Shown: one piece after another, positions 43,090 to 51,977 of the stretch | How positions within the stretch are numbered: position 1 is the stretch's first letter | How the letters are laid out: each line of letters opens with the position of its first letter | NCBI RefSeq assembly: GCF_020782235.1 | Contig: NZ_JAJGNO010000008.1 | Location: forward strand, 62,001-126,000 | DNA: 64,000 bases | DNA from: Sphingobium naphthae | GTDB lineage: Bacteria > Pseudomonadota > Alphaproteobacteria > Sphingomonadales > Sphingomonadaceae | Direction of reading: 5' to 3' | Notes under the pieces: model-generated | Database searches by the model: none | What the model was told of the DNA's origin: nothing | The model's input: the letters and a program-made list of their open reading frames with translations, nothing else | Translations under genes and position numbers: made by a program

Positions 43090-44101
43090 GGTCGAGGGCG
43101 GCGAGCGCCGCGGCCAGGGGCGCGACGCTGGCGGCGTCCTGCGACCAGTTGGTGACCAGCCGCGCGGCCCCTTCGCCCCAGTCGTAAAAGTCGAAGCCCT
43201 GGGCGCGCAGGCGCGCGGCTTCGTCGGCGTGCAGGCGCACGAAAAGTTCATTGGCCTGCACCGGGTGCAGCAGCCGATCGCCAGCCCCTTGCGCAAGCGC
43301 CTGCGCCGCCGCGTTCGCCGCCTGCGCGTTGCGCAGCCACAGACCATCCTCGATCATCGCGAGGATCTGCGCGGCGAGATAGCGCCCCTTGGAGAAGAGA
43401 TGACCCGAGCGCTTGCGCCAGCGTTGCGCCTGGGCTGCGCGAGCCTGCGCCTGGGGCCCGAAGAAAAGCAGCGCCTCGCCCACCATGCCGCCATTCTTGA
43501 CGCAGCCGAAGGAAAGCGCATCCACGCCCGCGCGCCAGGTGAGATCGGCCGGCGCGCAGCCCAGATACGCCACCGCATTGGCGAAGCGCGCGCCGTCCAT
43601 GTGGAAGCCAAGGCCATGTGACCTGGCGATGTCGCCAAGGGCGGCGACCTCATCAGGCGTGTAGACCAGGCCATATTCGGTGGCGTTGGTGATGCTGATC
43701 GCGTGCGCCGGCACCTGATGCACGTCGGGGCGGATCGCCTTCAGCCGTTCGCGCACCATGTCGGGCGTCAGTTTCGCGCCGGCGCCCGGCAGCGGCATCA
43801 GCGTCGCGCCATGCGTGAAGAAGCCGGGCGCGCCACATTCGTCGACGACGATATGCGCCTCCTCATGGCAGAGGATGCCGCCATAGGGCGGGCAGAGGCA
43901 GGCGAGCGCGATGCTGTTCGCCGCCGTGCCGGTCGCGATCCACAGCGCCTTCACATCGGTGTCGAACAAAGCGGAAAAGGCCCCTTCCAGCCGCGCGCTC
44001 CAGGCGTCGCCATCATAGCCATGATCGGCCTGGTCGGCGGCGGCGATCGCGGCGAGCAGTTCGGGGCAGATCGGCGTGGCGTTATCGGAAAAGAAATGCA
44101 T
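43082..44101 (-). CDS. Low-specificity L-threonine aldolase-type PLP enzyme
   Basis: 339 residues. N-terminal FFSDNATPICPELLAAI, PLP Lys202 in SFGCVKNGGMVGEALL, and Asp169/Arg172 in FHMDGARFANA are those of beta-eliminating lyases/threonine aldolases, which split threonine to glycine and acetaldehyde. It is divergent from ilvE (158 bp) and overlaps the EamA gene. The exact beta-hydroxy-amino-acid substrate is not defined by sequence. Confidence 0.9.
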   Translation of the reverse strand: MHFFSDNATPICPELLAAIAAADQADHGYDGDAWSARLEGAFSALFDTDVKALWIATGTAANSIALACLCPPYGGILCHEEAHIVVDECGAPGFFTHGATLMPLPGAGAKLTPDMVRERLKAIRPDVHQVPAHAISITNATEYGLVYTPDEVAALGDIARSHGLGFHMDGARFANAVAYLGCAPADLTWRAGVDALSFGCVKNGGMVGEALLFFGPQAQARAAQAQRWRKRSGHLFSKGRYLAAQILAMIEDGLWLRNAQAANAAAQALAQGAGDRLLHPVQANELFVRLHADEAARLRAQGFDFYDWGEGAARLVTNWSQDAASVAPLAAALAALDHG

Positions 44102-44259
44102 GGCATCGCGATAGCGGGCCGGTCGCCGCGCGGGAAGAGGCCAGCGGCGCGGCGCTGGCTCTATTCGCCGTCGATAGGTCAGCATAGATGACCAATTGTT
44201 TCGCGCCACGCTCTGTGACATAGGCGGCGCGTCCAATCCATGCACAAGGAGACTCACCC

Positions 44260-45351
44260 ATGGACGTCGAGCAGAAGTCGCGCTTCACCGTCACCCGCAG
44301 CAGCCAGGCTGTGGCCGCGGACCAGCGCGCGATCCTTCTGGCCGACCCGGGGTTCGGACGTCTCTTCACCGATCATATGGTGACCATCCGCTATACCGAA
44401 GGCCAGGGCTGGCACAGCCATAGCGTGGGTCCGCGCGAAGCCTTCCAGCTCGATCCCGCCTGCGCCGTGCTTCACTATGCGCAGGAAATCTTCGAAGGGA
44501 TGAAGGCCTATCGGCTGGCCGACGGCAGCGTCGCCATGTTCCGGCCGGAGGAAAATGCCCGCCGCTTCGCGGAATCGGCCGAGCGCATGGCGATGCCCGC
44601 CCTGCCCGAAGCGCTGTTCCTGGAAGCGGTCGAGGAACTGGTGAAGATCGACGCCGACTGGATCCCGCAGGGCGAAGGCAGCCTCTATCTGCGCCCCTTC
44701 ATGTTCGCGAGCGAGACCTTCCTGGGCGTGCGTCCGTCCAACGAATATATTTTCTGCGTCATCGCCTCGCCTGCGGGCGCCTATTTCAAGGGCGGCAGCA
44801 AGGCCGTGACCCTGTGGGTGTCGGAACATTATACCCGCGCCGCGCGCGGCGGCACCGGCGCGGCGAAATGCGGCGGCAATTATGCGGCCAGCCTCGTCGC
44901 GCAGAAGGAAGCGATCGGCCATGGCTGCGACCAGGTGGTCTTCCTCGACGCCGCGGAAAACAAGTGGGTCGAGGAACTGGGCGGCATGAACGTCTTCTTC
45001 GTCATGGATGACGGATCGATCGTCACGCCGCCGCTGGGCGGCACCATCCTGCCCGGCATCACGCGCAATTCGATCATCACCCTGGCTCGCGCCCAGGGAC
45101 ATGTGGTGCGTGAGGAGCCCTATAGCTTCGCTCAGTGGCGCGCCGACGCCGCCAGCGGCACGCTGCGCGAAGCCTTCGCCTGCGGCACCGCGGCGGTCGT
45201 CACGGCGATCGGCACGGTCAAGAGCAACGACGGCGATTTTACCATCGGCAATGGCGATGGCGGCATGGTCACCGAAAAGCTGCGGGCGGAACTGACCGGC
45301 ATCCAGCGCGGCACCGTGGCCGATCCGGCGAACTGGGTGCGCATCCTCTGA
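44260..45351 (+). CDS. ilvE: Branched-chain amino acid aminotransferase
   Basis: 363 residues, fold-type IV PLP enzyme (longer BCAT2-like form). YAQEIFEGMKAYR, LYLRPFMFASE, AAKCGGNYAASL (with the PLP Lys in this region being the conserved TG-AAK-GGNYA motif) and TRNSIITLA are typical. It carries out the last step of Leu/Ile/Val synthesis and the first of breakdown. AAGGAG lies upstream of the ATG. Confidence 0.95.
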   Translation: MDVEQKSRFTVTRSSQAVAADQRAILLADPGFGRLFTDHMVTIRYTEGQGWHSHSVGPREAFQLDPACAVLHYAQEIFEGMKAYRLADGSVAMFRPEENARRFAESAERMAMPALPEALFLEAVEELVKIDADWIPQGEGSLYLRPFMFASETFLGVRPSNEYIFCVIASPAGAYFKGGSKAVTLWVSEHYTRAARGGTGAAKCGGNYAASLVAQKEAIGHGCDQVVFLDAAENKWVEELGGMNVFFVMDDGSIVTPPLGGTILPGITRNSIITLARAQGHVVREEPYSFAQWRADAASGTLREAFACGTAAVVTAIGTVKSNDGDFTIGNGDGGMVTEKLRAELTGIQRGTVADPANWVRIL

Positions 45352-45404
45352 TCCTTCGCGCCGGTGCGCGGAGAGCGCTTTCCATTCGAACGGGCAGCGC
45401 CTAG

Positions 45405-46622
45405 ATGAAGGGCATGGAACGCTTCGACGTCGTCATCCTGGGCGGAGGTCTTGTCGGCCTCACCCTGGGCATCGCCCTTTCCGCGCATGGCGTGAAGACC
45501 GCCGTCATCGATCCGGCCGAACCGGCGGACGTGACCGCCGCCGGCTTCGATGGCCGCGTCTCGGCGATCAGCTCCACCAGCCATGCCATGCTGCAGGCGA
45601 TCGGCGTGGGCGCGCATCTGGATGGCAAGGGTTGCCCCATCGATCGCATCTGGGTCAGCGACGGGCTGGAGCCGGGGGCGCTTGATTTCGTGCCGGACGC
45701 CGATGATGGCGTCATGGGCACGATGTTCCCCAATCGCGACCTGCGCCTCGCGCTGGCGCAGACTGCGGCGCAGGCGGACAATCTGACGCGTTACCAACCC
45801 GATCGAGCGGTACGGGTCGATCGCGATGCCGATGCGGTGACGCTGACGCTGGAAAGCGGGGCCACGATCCAGGGCGCGTTGCTGGTCGCGGCGGAGGGGC
45901 GCAACAGCCCCACGCGGGAAGCGGCGGGCATTCGCACGACGCGCTGGCAATATAGCCACACCGCCATGGTCACCGCGATCGACCATGACGTGCCGCACGC
46001 CAATACCGCCTATGAGATTTTCTATGTCGGCGGCCCCTTCGCCTTGCTGCCGATGCTGCCGGGCACGCGGTCGGCGGTCGTGTGGACGGTGCCGACCGAG
46101 CAGGCGCCGGCGATGCTCAAATTGTCCGAACGCGCCTGGCTGGCCGAGGCGCAGAAGCGGATCGGCGGCTTTCTGGGCGAGATTCGCCTGGCCGGGCCAC
46201 GATCATCCTATCCCCTGGGCTTTCACCATGCCGCGCGCATCACCGACACGCGCCTGGCGCTGGTGGGCGACAGCGCCCATGCGATCCACCCGATCGCCGG
46301 TCAGGGGCTGAACCTGGGCTTCCGCGACGTCGCCGCGCTGGTCGAGGTGCTGGTGGAGGGAATGCGCCTGGGGCTTGACCCCGGCGACCCGCAACTGCTC
46401 GCGCGCTATCAGCGCTGGCGCGGGCTCGACGCGCTGATGACGAGCGTCGCCATGGACGGGCTGGTGCGCCTGTTCGACGTGCCGGGCAAGCTGCCCTCGC
46501 TGGTGCGTCGCGCCGGCCTGGCCGCGGTGCAGCGGACGCCGATGCTCAAGGGCCGCTTCATGGCGGAAGCGCGGGGTCAATCAGGCGCGCTGCCGCGCCT
46601 GCTGGCAGGCGAGCGGGTCTGA
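45405..46622 (+). CDS. UbiH/UbiF/COQ6-family FAD-dependent hydroxylase
   Basis: About 405 residues. FAD motifs: VVILGGGLVGLTLGIAL at the N-terminus, the DG motif, and GDSAHAIHPIAGQGLNLGFRD near 290, the UbiH-family signature. It hydroxylates the ring of a ubiquinone precursor; which carbon cannot be told from sequence. A second ATG three codons on (MERFDV) may be the true start. Converges on acs with a terminator between. Confidence 0.92.
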   Translation: MKGMERFDVVILGGGLVGLTLGIALSAHGVKTAVIDPAEPADVTAAGFDGRVSAISSTSHAMLQAIGVGAHLDGKGCPIDRIWVSDGLEPGALDFVPDADDGVMGTMFPNRDLRLALAQTAAQADNLTRYQPDRAVRVDRDADAVTLTLESGATIQGALLVAAEGRNSPTREAAGIRTTRWQYSHTAMVTAIDHDVPHANTAYEIFYVGGPFALLPMLPGTRSAVVWTVPTEQAPAMLKLSERAWLAEAQKRIGGFLGEIRLAGPRSSYPLGFHHAARITDTRLALVGDSAHAIHPIAGQGLNLGFRDVAALVEVLVEGMRLGLDPGDPQLLARYQRWRGLDALMTSVAMDGLVRLFDVPGKLPSLVRRAGLAAVQRTPMLKGRFMAEARGQSGALPRLLAGERV

Positions 46623-46659
46623 GGGCGCGGCTCGGCGGTCGTCACCAACAATATGCAAG

Positions 46660-46688
46660 AAGCCGGACACCCTGATGTCCGGCTTTCG
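46660..46688. terminator. Terminator between ubiquinone hydroxylase gene and acs
   Basis: AAGCCGGACA (46660-46669) pairs with TGTCCGGCTT (46676-46685) around six bases and is followed by T. On the minus strand the stem is followed by CTTGCATATTG. It fits a shared stop for the convergent genes. Confidence 0.7.
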
Positions 46689-46693
46689 CCGCC

Positions 46694-48640
46694 TCAGCCC
46701 GCCTGGCGGTTGGCGACGAGATTATCCACAACCGCAGGGTCCGCGAGGGTGCTGGTGTCGCCCAGCGCCTGAGCCGACACCTCCCCTTCGGCGATCTTGC
46801 GCAGGATGCGGCGCATGATCTTGCCCGATCGCGTCTTGGGCAGGCCGGGGGCGAACTGGATGGCGTCGGGCGTGGCGATCGGGCCGATCTCGCGCCGGAC
46901 CCAAGTGGCCAGGGTCTTGCGCAGTGCGTCGCTCGGCTCCTCGCCGCTGTTCAGCGTCACATAGGCGTAGATGCCCTGCCCCTTGATGTCGTGGGGGAAG
47001 CCGACGACCGCCGCTTCGGCGACGCTTTCGTGCAGCACCAGCGCACTTTCGACCTCGGCGGTGCCCATGCGGTGGCCCGACACGTTGATGACGTCGTCCA
47101 CCCGGCCCGTGATCCAGTAATAGCCATCGGCATCGCGGCGAGCGCCATCGCCGGTGGTATATTTGCCGGGAAAGGTCGTGAAATAGGTCTGGAAGAAGCG
47201 GTCATGATCGCCCCAGACCGTGCGCATCTGCCCGGGCCAGCTTTGCGCGATGACGAGATTGCCCTCGGCCGCGCCCTCCAGCACCGCGCCTTCGGCATCG
47301 ACGATCTGCGGGACGACCCCGGGCATGGGGAAGGTCGCCGATCCGGGCTTGAGGTCGGTTGCGCCGGGCATCGGCGCGATCATCGCGCCGCCCGTCTCCG
47401 TCTGCCACCAAGTGTCGACGATCGGGCAGCGCCCCTCGCCGACGACCTGGTGATACCAGCGCCAGGCCTCGGGATTGATCGGCTCGCCCACCGTGCCGAG
47501 CAGGCGCAGCGAGGCGCGGCTGGTCGCCTTCACATGCGCGTCGCCCTCCTTCATCAGCGCGCGCAGCGCGGTGGGCGCGGTGAACAGGGTCTGGACCTGA
47601 TGCCGGTCGACCACCTGCCAGATGCGCGCGGGCGTCGGATGATTGGGCACCCCTTCATACATCAGCGTCGTCGCCCCATTGGCGAGCGGGCCATAGACGA
47701 TATAGCTGTGCCCCGTGACCCAGCCGATATCGGCGGCGCACCAGTAGATGTCGCCGGGCCGGTAATCGAAGCAGAGTTCATGCGTCAGGCCGGCCCACAG
47801 AAGATAGCCGCCGCTGGTGTGCAGGACGCCCTTGGGCTTGCCGGTGGAGCCCGACGTGTAGAGGATGAACAGCGGGTCTTCCGCCCGCATCGGCTCGGGC
47901 GGGCAGTCGGCTGCGACCTTCGCGGCTTCCTCATGCAGCCACAGGTCGCGGCCCGGCGCCATGGTGACGTCGCCGCCGGTCGCCTGGACGACGATGACGC
48001 GCTTGACCGAAGGACAGTCCTTGAGCGCGGCGTCGACATTGGCCTTGAGCGGCACCGTCTTGCCCGCACGGCAGCCTTCGTCGGCGGTGATGACGAAGCG
48101 GGAATCGCAGTCCTGGATGCGGCCGCACAGCGCTTCGGGCGAAAAGCCGCCGAAGACGACCGAGTGGATCGCGCCGATGCGCGCGCAGGCGAGCAGCGCG
48201 AAGGCGGCCTCCGGGATCATCGGCAGATAGATGGTGACACGGTCGCCCTTGGTGACGCCCGCGCCCTTGAGCACATTGGCGAAGCGGCAGACCTGCGCAT
48301 GCAGATCATTGTAGCTGTAGCGGCGCGGCGAGGCGTCGGGGGAATCGGGTTCCCAGATGATCGCCGTCTGCTCGCCCCGCTCGGCCAGATGCCGGTCGAT
48401 GCAATTGACGCTGACATTGAGCACGCCGTCCGCGAACCAGGAGATGCCGAAGTCCGATTCGGCAAAGCTGCTGTCGTTGGTGCGGGTCGGCGGCGTGATC
48501 CAGTCGAGCCGCTGCGCCCGCTCCATCCAATATTCATGGCTGTCGGCGATCGACCGGGCATAGTCCGCCTCCCGCGCGGCCCGGTCCATTAGCGCGCCCT
48601 GCGCCCAGACCTGGGGCACGGGGAAGAAATCTTCAGACAT
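46694..48640 (-). CDS. acs: Acetyl-CoA synthetase
   Basis: 648 residues. It activates acetate to acetyl-CoA through acetyl-AMP. Adenylate-forming motifs: [56 protein letters not shown] (in parts: [22 protein letters not shown]) and the acetylatable Lys in [18 protein letters not shown] precedes the ATG at 48640. Confidence 0.97.
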   Translation of the reverse strand: MSEDFFPVPQVWAQGALMDRAAREADYARSIADSHEYWMERAQRLDWITPPTRTNDSSFAESDFGISWFADGVLNVSVNCIDRHLAERGEQTAIIWEPDSPDASPRRYSYNDLHAQVCRFANVLKGAGVTKGDRVTIYLPMIPEAAFALLACARIGAIHSVVFGGFSPEALCGRIQDCDSRFVITADEGCRAGKTVPLKANVDAALKDCPSVKRVIVVQATGGDVTMAPGRDLWLHEEAAKVAADCPPEPMRAEDPLFILYTSGSTGKPKGVLHTSGGYLLWAGLTHELCFDYRPGDIYWCAADIGWVTGHSYIVYGPLANGATTLMYEGVPNHPTPARIWQVVDRHQVQTLFTAPTALRALMKEGDAHVKATSRASLRLLGTVGEPINPEAWRWYHQVVGEGRCPIVDTWWQTETGGAMIAPMPGATDLKPGSATFPMPGVVPQIVDAEGAVLEGAAEGNLVIAQSWPGQMRTVWGDHDRFFQTYFTTFPGKYTTGDGARRDADGYYWITGRVDDVINVSGHRMGTAEVESALVLHESVAEAAVVGFPHDIKGQGIYAYVTLNSGEEPSDALRKTLATWVRREIGPIATPDAIQFAPGLPKTRSGKIMRRILRKIAEGEVSAQALGDTSTLADPAVVDNLVANRQAG

Positions 48641-48822
48641 CGGGCATCCTTTCCAACGCGAAACCATTATTCCGCCTTCTTCTATCGCCCCGCTCCCGCG
48701 ATCGGAAGGGCGCAGGGGTGCGTTCGTCGCGCCGCCGGGCAGCTATATCGCCGTAGCGACGCGACGCATTTCCACTTTTGCCGCTTTCCCGAACGGCTGT
48801 GCGCGCCTAACAGCAAATCTCT

Positions 48823-49494
48823 ATGTGGCTGCTCTATCAATTTCCCCTCTGTCCCTATTCGCGCAAGGTCCGGCTGCTGCTGGGCGAAAAGGGCATCGGC
48901 TATGATCTGGTGCGCGAATCGCCCTGGGCGATGCGCGACGAGTTTCTGGATCTCAACCCCGCCGGACTGACGCCGGTGATGGCCGATCCCGACCGCGGCC
49001 TGACGCTGATCGACAGCCAGGCGATCTGCGAATATTTCGAGGAGACGGTCGAAAAGGTCCCGCTGATTTCCGGCACGGCCGCAGGACGCGCGGAGGTGCG
49101 GCGGCTGACCGCCTTTTTCGACCAGAGCTTCTATGGCGATGTCGTGGGCCCGTTGCTGCACGAGCGGATGAAGAAGCGGCTGATCGAGCGCGCCCCGCCC
49201 GACGCCCGGGTGCTGCGCGAGGCGATGAAACGCGCCAATGTCCACATGGATTATATGGACTATCTGCTCGACCATCGCAGCTGGATGGCGGGCGGAACGC
49301 TCAGCCTGGCGGACATCGCCGCCGCGGCCCACCTGTCGGTCGCCGATTATCTGGGCGGCATCGACTGGGCCGGGCACGAGCCGGTGCGGCGCTGGTATGC
49401 CGGGTTCAAGTCGCGGCCTTCCTTCCGCCCGCTCCTGTCCGAGCGGATGGAAGTGATCACGCCGCCTCCCCATTATGAGAAGCCGGACTTCTGA
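48823..49494 (+). CDS. Glutathione S-transferase family protein
   Basis: 223 residues with an N-terminal thioredoxin-like domain (YQFPLCPYSRKVRLLLGEKG, DSQAICEYFEE) and a helical C-terminal domain (about 85-215). The CPYS motif near the start suggests a Cys-type GST. Substrate unknown. It converges with the diguanylate cyclase gene, 33 bp apart. Confidence 0.9.
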   Translation: MWLLYQFPLCPYSRKVRLLLGEKGIGYDLVRESPWAMRDEFLDLNPAGLTPVMADPDRGLTLIDSQAICEYFEETVEKVPLISGTAAGRAEVRRLTAFFDQSFYGDVVGPLLHERMKKRLIERAPPDARVLREAMKRANVHMDYMDYLLDHRSWMAGGTLSLADIAAAAHLSVADYLGGIDWAGHEPVRRWYAGFKSRPSFRPLLSERMEVITPPPHYEKPDF

Positions 49495-49527
49495 CCGTCA
49501 GGCGGATGATCCCGCGACGGCCATGGC

Positions 49528-50697
49528 TCATTCCGGGCCGGCGGCCAGATAGACCCGGTTGCGGCCATGTTCCTTGGCGAGGTAGAGGGCGCGATCGGCG
49601 GCCTTGAGCGCGGCGCGCGGGTCGTCATAGGCGAAGACATTGGCGACGCCGGCGGAAAAGCTGACCCGGTCCATCCGTTCGCCATTGGTGCGGTTGACCA
49701 GGCTGCGCCCGGCCAGATCCTCGCGCACATCGTCCACCGCCTCGCAGGTTTCGGCGGCGGTCTTGCCCCGGAACAGCATCACGAATTCCTCGCCGCCATG
49801 GCGCGCGACGTGACAGCGATCGTCCGAGACCTTGGCGAGCAGGCCGGCGACGAATTTCAGCACCCGGTCGCCCGTATCATGGCCGTGAGTGTCGTTGATC
49901 GTCTTGAAATGATCGATGTCGCAAAAGGCGATCGAGAGCGGTTCGCGCGTCGATAGCGCCAGCGCCACCTCGTCCCGCAGCCGGCCTTCGAACGCGCGAC
50001 GGTTGGGCAGGCCGGTCAGATGATCCTGTTCGGCGGCGCGGCGCGCGCTTTCCAGGCTGGATCGAAGCGCCTGGGTCTGCTTCTGATTCTCGCGCAGCTG
50101 GCTTTCCACCGCGCGCGTCTTTTCCACCATCGAGCGGGTCAGCCCCACCAGCCGGGCCAGCACCGGCTCGCCATCGGTGCCGCTCGCCAGATCCTTGGCC
50201 TGTTCCTGTAGCGCGGCGCCATAATCCTTGGCCGATTTGCGCGATTCGTGCATCAACCCGGTGAACTGGCCGAGATTTTCCTCGACCTTGTCGAGCATGG
50301 TGGCGAGCGACTCGGGAGTGACTTCGTCGGCGCGCTGTTCGGCGGCCAGCGCCTCGATCCAGCCATTGGTGATCTTGCCGCGCTCCATCATCACCGCGCG
50401 GATCGCCTTTTCCACGCCGATATTGGCGCCGGTCAGATAGTCGAGCGCGACGCTGAAATTGGTGGGGGTAAGGTCGAGGTCATGAGCGAAGAGAAAGTCG
50501 CCGATGTCGGCATAAAGCTGTCGGCGCCGATTGATTTCGCGACTGGAGGCGGCACCGGGCCTGGCGCGGGCGGTGATCTCCACCTCTTCGGGCTCATCCG
50601 TTCGCCCCGACAGCCCCTTGGCCCAGCGCGCCAATCGGTCGGTCAGCCCATGTTGCGGGCTCGCGGATGAAGAATGTGCCCCAATCATGCCCTTCAT
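49528..50697 (-). CDS. GGDEF diguanylate cyclase, soluble
   Basis: 389 residues with no membrane segment. A helical N-terminal region (about 50-220) ends in a coiled coil that leads into a GGDEF domain (225-385) starting DHLTGLPNRRAFE, with the active loop GGEEF at 301-305. No RxxD inhibitory site is found five residues before it, so product feedback is probably absent. It makes cyclic di-GMP. The upstream LysR gene on the same strand is 62 bp away. Confidence 0.92.
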   Translation of the reverse strand: MKGMIGAHSSSASPQHGLTDRLARWAKGLSGRTDEPEEVEITARARPGAASSREINRRRQLYADIGDFLFAHDLDLTPTNFSVALDYLTGANIGVEKAIRAVMMERGKITNGWIEALAAEQRADEVTPESLATMLDKVEENLGQFTGLMHESRKSAKDYGAALQEQAKDLASGTDGEPVLARLVGLTRSMVEKTRAVESQLRENQKQTQALRSSLESARRAAEQDHLTGLPNRRAFEGRLRDEVALALSTREPLSIAFCDIDHFKTINDTHGHDTGDRVLKFVAGLLAKVSDDRCHVARHGGEEFVMLFRGKTAAETCEAVDDVREDLAGRSLVNRTNGERMDRVSFSAGVANVFAYDDPRAALKAADRALYLAKEHGRNRVYLAAGPE

Positions 50698-50759
50698 AAC
50701 GGCGGCGCAAGGACGGGCTTAAGCGCCGGGGCGAAAAGAATCTTTTTAGCCGCGATTCC

Positions 50760-51641
50760 CTAGATTTCGGCGGCCACCAGCCAGTCGCGGAAGATGCGCA
50801 CCGACCGCGTCTGCAGCGCGCGGGGCCGGCAGACGAAGAAATAGCGATAGGGGCTTTCGACATGGATGGGGAAGAGCCGCACCAGTCGCGGGTCGCCCGA
50901 TTGTTCGAAATGGCTGGCATGCATGACCGCGACCCCCAGGCCCTGCGCCGCCGCCTCCAGCATCAACTGGCCCGAATCATAATTGTCGACGGCCAGGGGT
51001 TGCAGATCGGGCAGACCCGCCGCTTCCTTCCAGGCGTCGAAGGACAAAGCCATGTCGCGGTGAAGCAGGATGGTCTGCTGCGCCAGCTCCTCGGGCGAGT
51101 GGAGCGCGTGCGGCCCTTCCAGCAATTGCCGCCGGCCGATCAGATAGACCTGCTCATGATCCAGTTCATGCGCGTAGAGCGCGGGGTCGATGTCCTTGGC
51201 CATCAGCACGATCGCCGCGTCCAGGCCTTCGCCCAGCCGCGCGACGGCGTGGGGCGTGGTTTCGATGTCGATATGCAGCTGGGGATGCTGCTGGCGCAGC
51301 TTGCCCAAATGAGGAAAGAGCCGCTGGGTGGCGAAGAGCGGCATGACCGCCAGCCGGAGCCGCAGCTGATTGCCGCCGCTCTGGATATTTTCGAGCGCCT
51401 GGCTGAGCGAATCCAGCGCCGGGGCGATGTCGTCCAGCAGGCGCTGGCCATCGAGATTGATTTCCAGCGCCTGATGCTTGCGATCGAACAGGGGGCGGCC
51501 GATGAACCGCTCCAGCGCCTGGACGCGGCGGCTGAGCGCGGGCGTCGAGAGGGCAAGCTCCTCGGCCGCCGCCTTGACCGATCCAAGGCGGGCGACCTGC
51601 ACAAAGGCCTCCAGGGCCGTAAGGGGCGGCAATCTGCGCAT
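50760..51641 (-). CDS. LysR-family transcriptional regulator (GcvA-like)
   Basis: 293 residues: helix-turn-helix LPPLTALEAFVQVARLGSVKAAAEELALSTPALSRR-type (about 5-62) and a substrate domain to the end. The target is not evident; the candidate small RNA and the Cdc48-type ATPase are divergent, and the cyclase gene is downstream on the same strand. Confidence 0.9.
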   Translation of the reverse strand: MRRLPPLTALEAFVQVARLGSVKAAAEELALSTPALSRRVQALERFIGRPLFDRKHQALEINLDGQRLLDDIAPALDSLSQALENIQSGGNQLRLRLAVMPLFATQRLFPHLGKLRQQHPQLHIDIETTPHAVARLGEGLDAAIVLMAKDIDPALYAHELDHEQVYLIGRRQLLEGPHALHSPEELAQQTILLHRDMALSFDAWKEAAGLPDLQPLAVDNYDSGQLMLEAAAQGLGVAVMHASHFEQSGDPRLVRLFPIHVESPYRYFFVCRPRALQTRSVRIFRDWLVAAEI

Positions 51642-51814
51642 AATCTTTTACAAGTCCGAAGCCGATCCGCTGCGCCGCGTCAATTCTCTTTATCGAACGG
51701 CGCGCATCCCGGTTCCAAGCATCCTGTCCATAATGAGCAGGAAAATGCGAAAAATGGCAAGATGCAATTTTTGCAACTCCGTCGGTCTTTTCGCACTTGC
51801 AAAATTCCCTATTG

Positions 51815-51891
51815 CAGCGCACATAGAAGCTGCCTTTCAGGCATCCTCTCCTAAAACTTTCCGGGCTGGCCTTTGGGCCGGCCCTTTTTTT
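51815..51891 (+). ncRNA. Candidate small RNA with anti-Shine-Dalgarno-like segment
   Basis: From 5' to 3': a small hairpin TGCC-tttca-GGCA (51831-51843), a single-stranded stretch TCCTCTCCTAAAACTTTCC containing a CCTCTCC-type sequence complementary to ribosome sites, and a terminator hairpin with seven T. Possible promoter elements TTGCAA (51797-51802) and ACATAG (51821-51826) lie 18 bases apart, although that would place the start inside the first hairpin. The 5' end is therefore uncertain. No open frame. Confidence 0.5.
51863..51891 (+). terminator. Rho-independent terminator before the AAA+ ATPase gene
   Basis: GGGCTGGCC (51863-51871) pairs with GGCCGGCCC-type sequence (51876-51884, one G-T pair), followed by seven T (51885-51891). 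It lies between divergent genes and ends no protein gene. Confidence 0.85.
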
Positions 51892-51977
51892 GTTGTCGAT
51901 CACCCTGGCGGGAGGGTCTTTCCGACCGCCGCTGCGTTCCCTATCTCGTTTCGGAACGAGAAAGACGGGGAAGCCAG

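Larger units (their letters stand above)
51642..51977. other. 336-bp intergenic region with an orphan terminator
   Basis: Between the LysR gene (minus) and the AAA+ ATPase (plus) the left part is AT-richer than the surroundings (TGCAATTTTTGCA at about 51765-51777) and probably holds promoters. The right part carries a hairpin-terminated candidate RNA. No protein gene seen. Confidence 0.55.
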
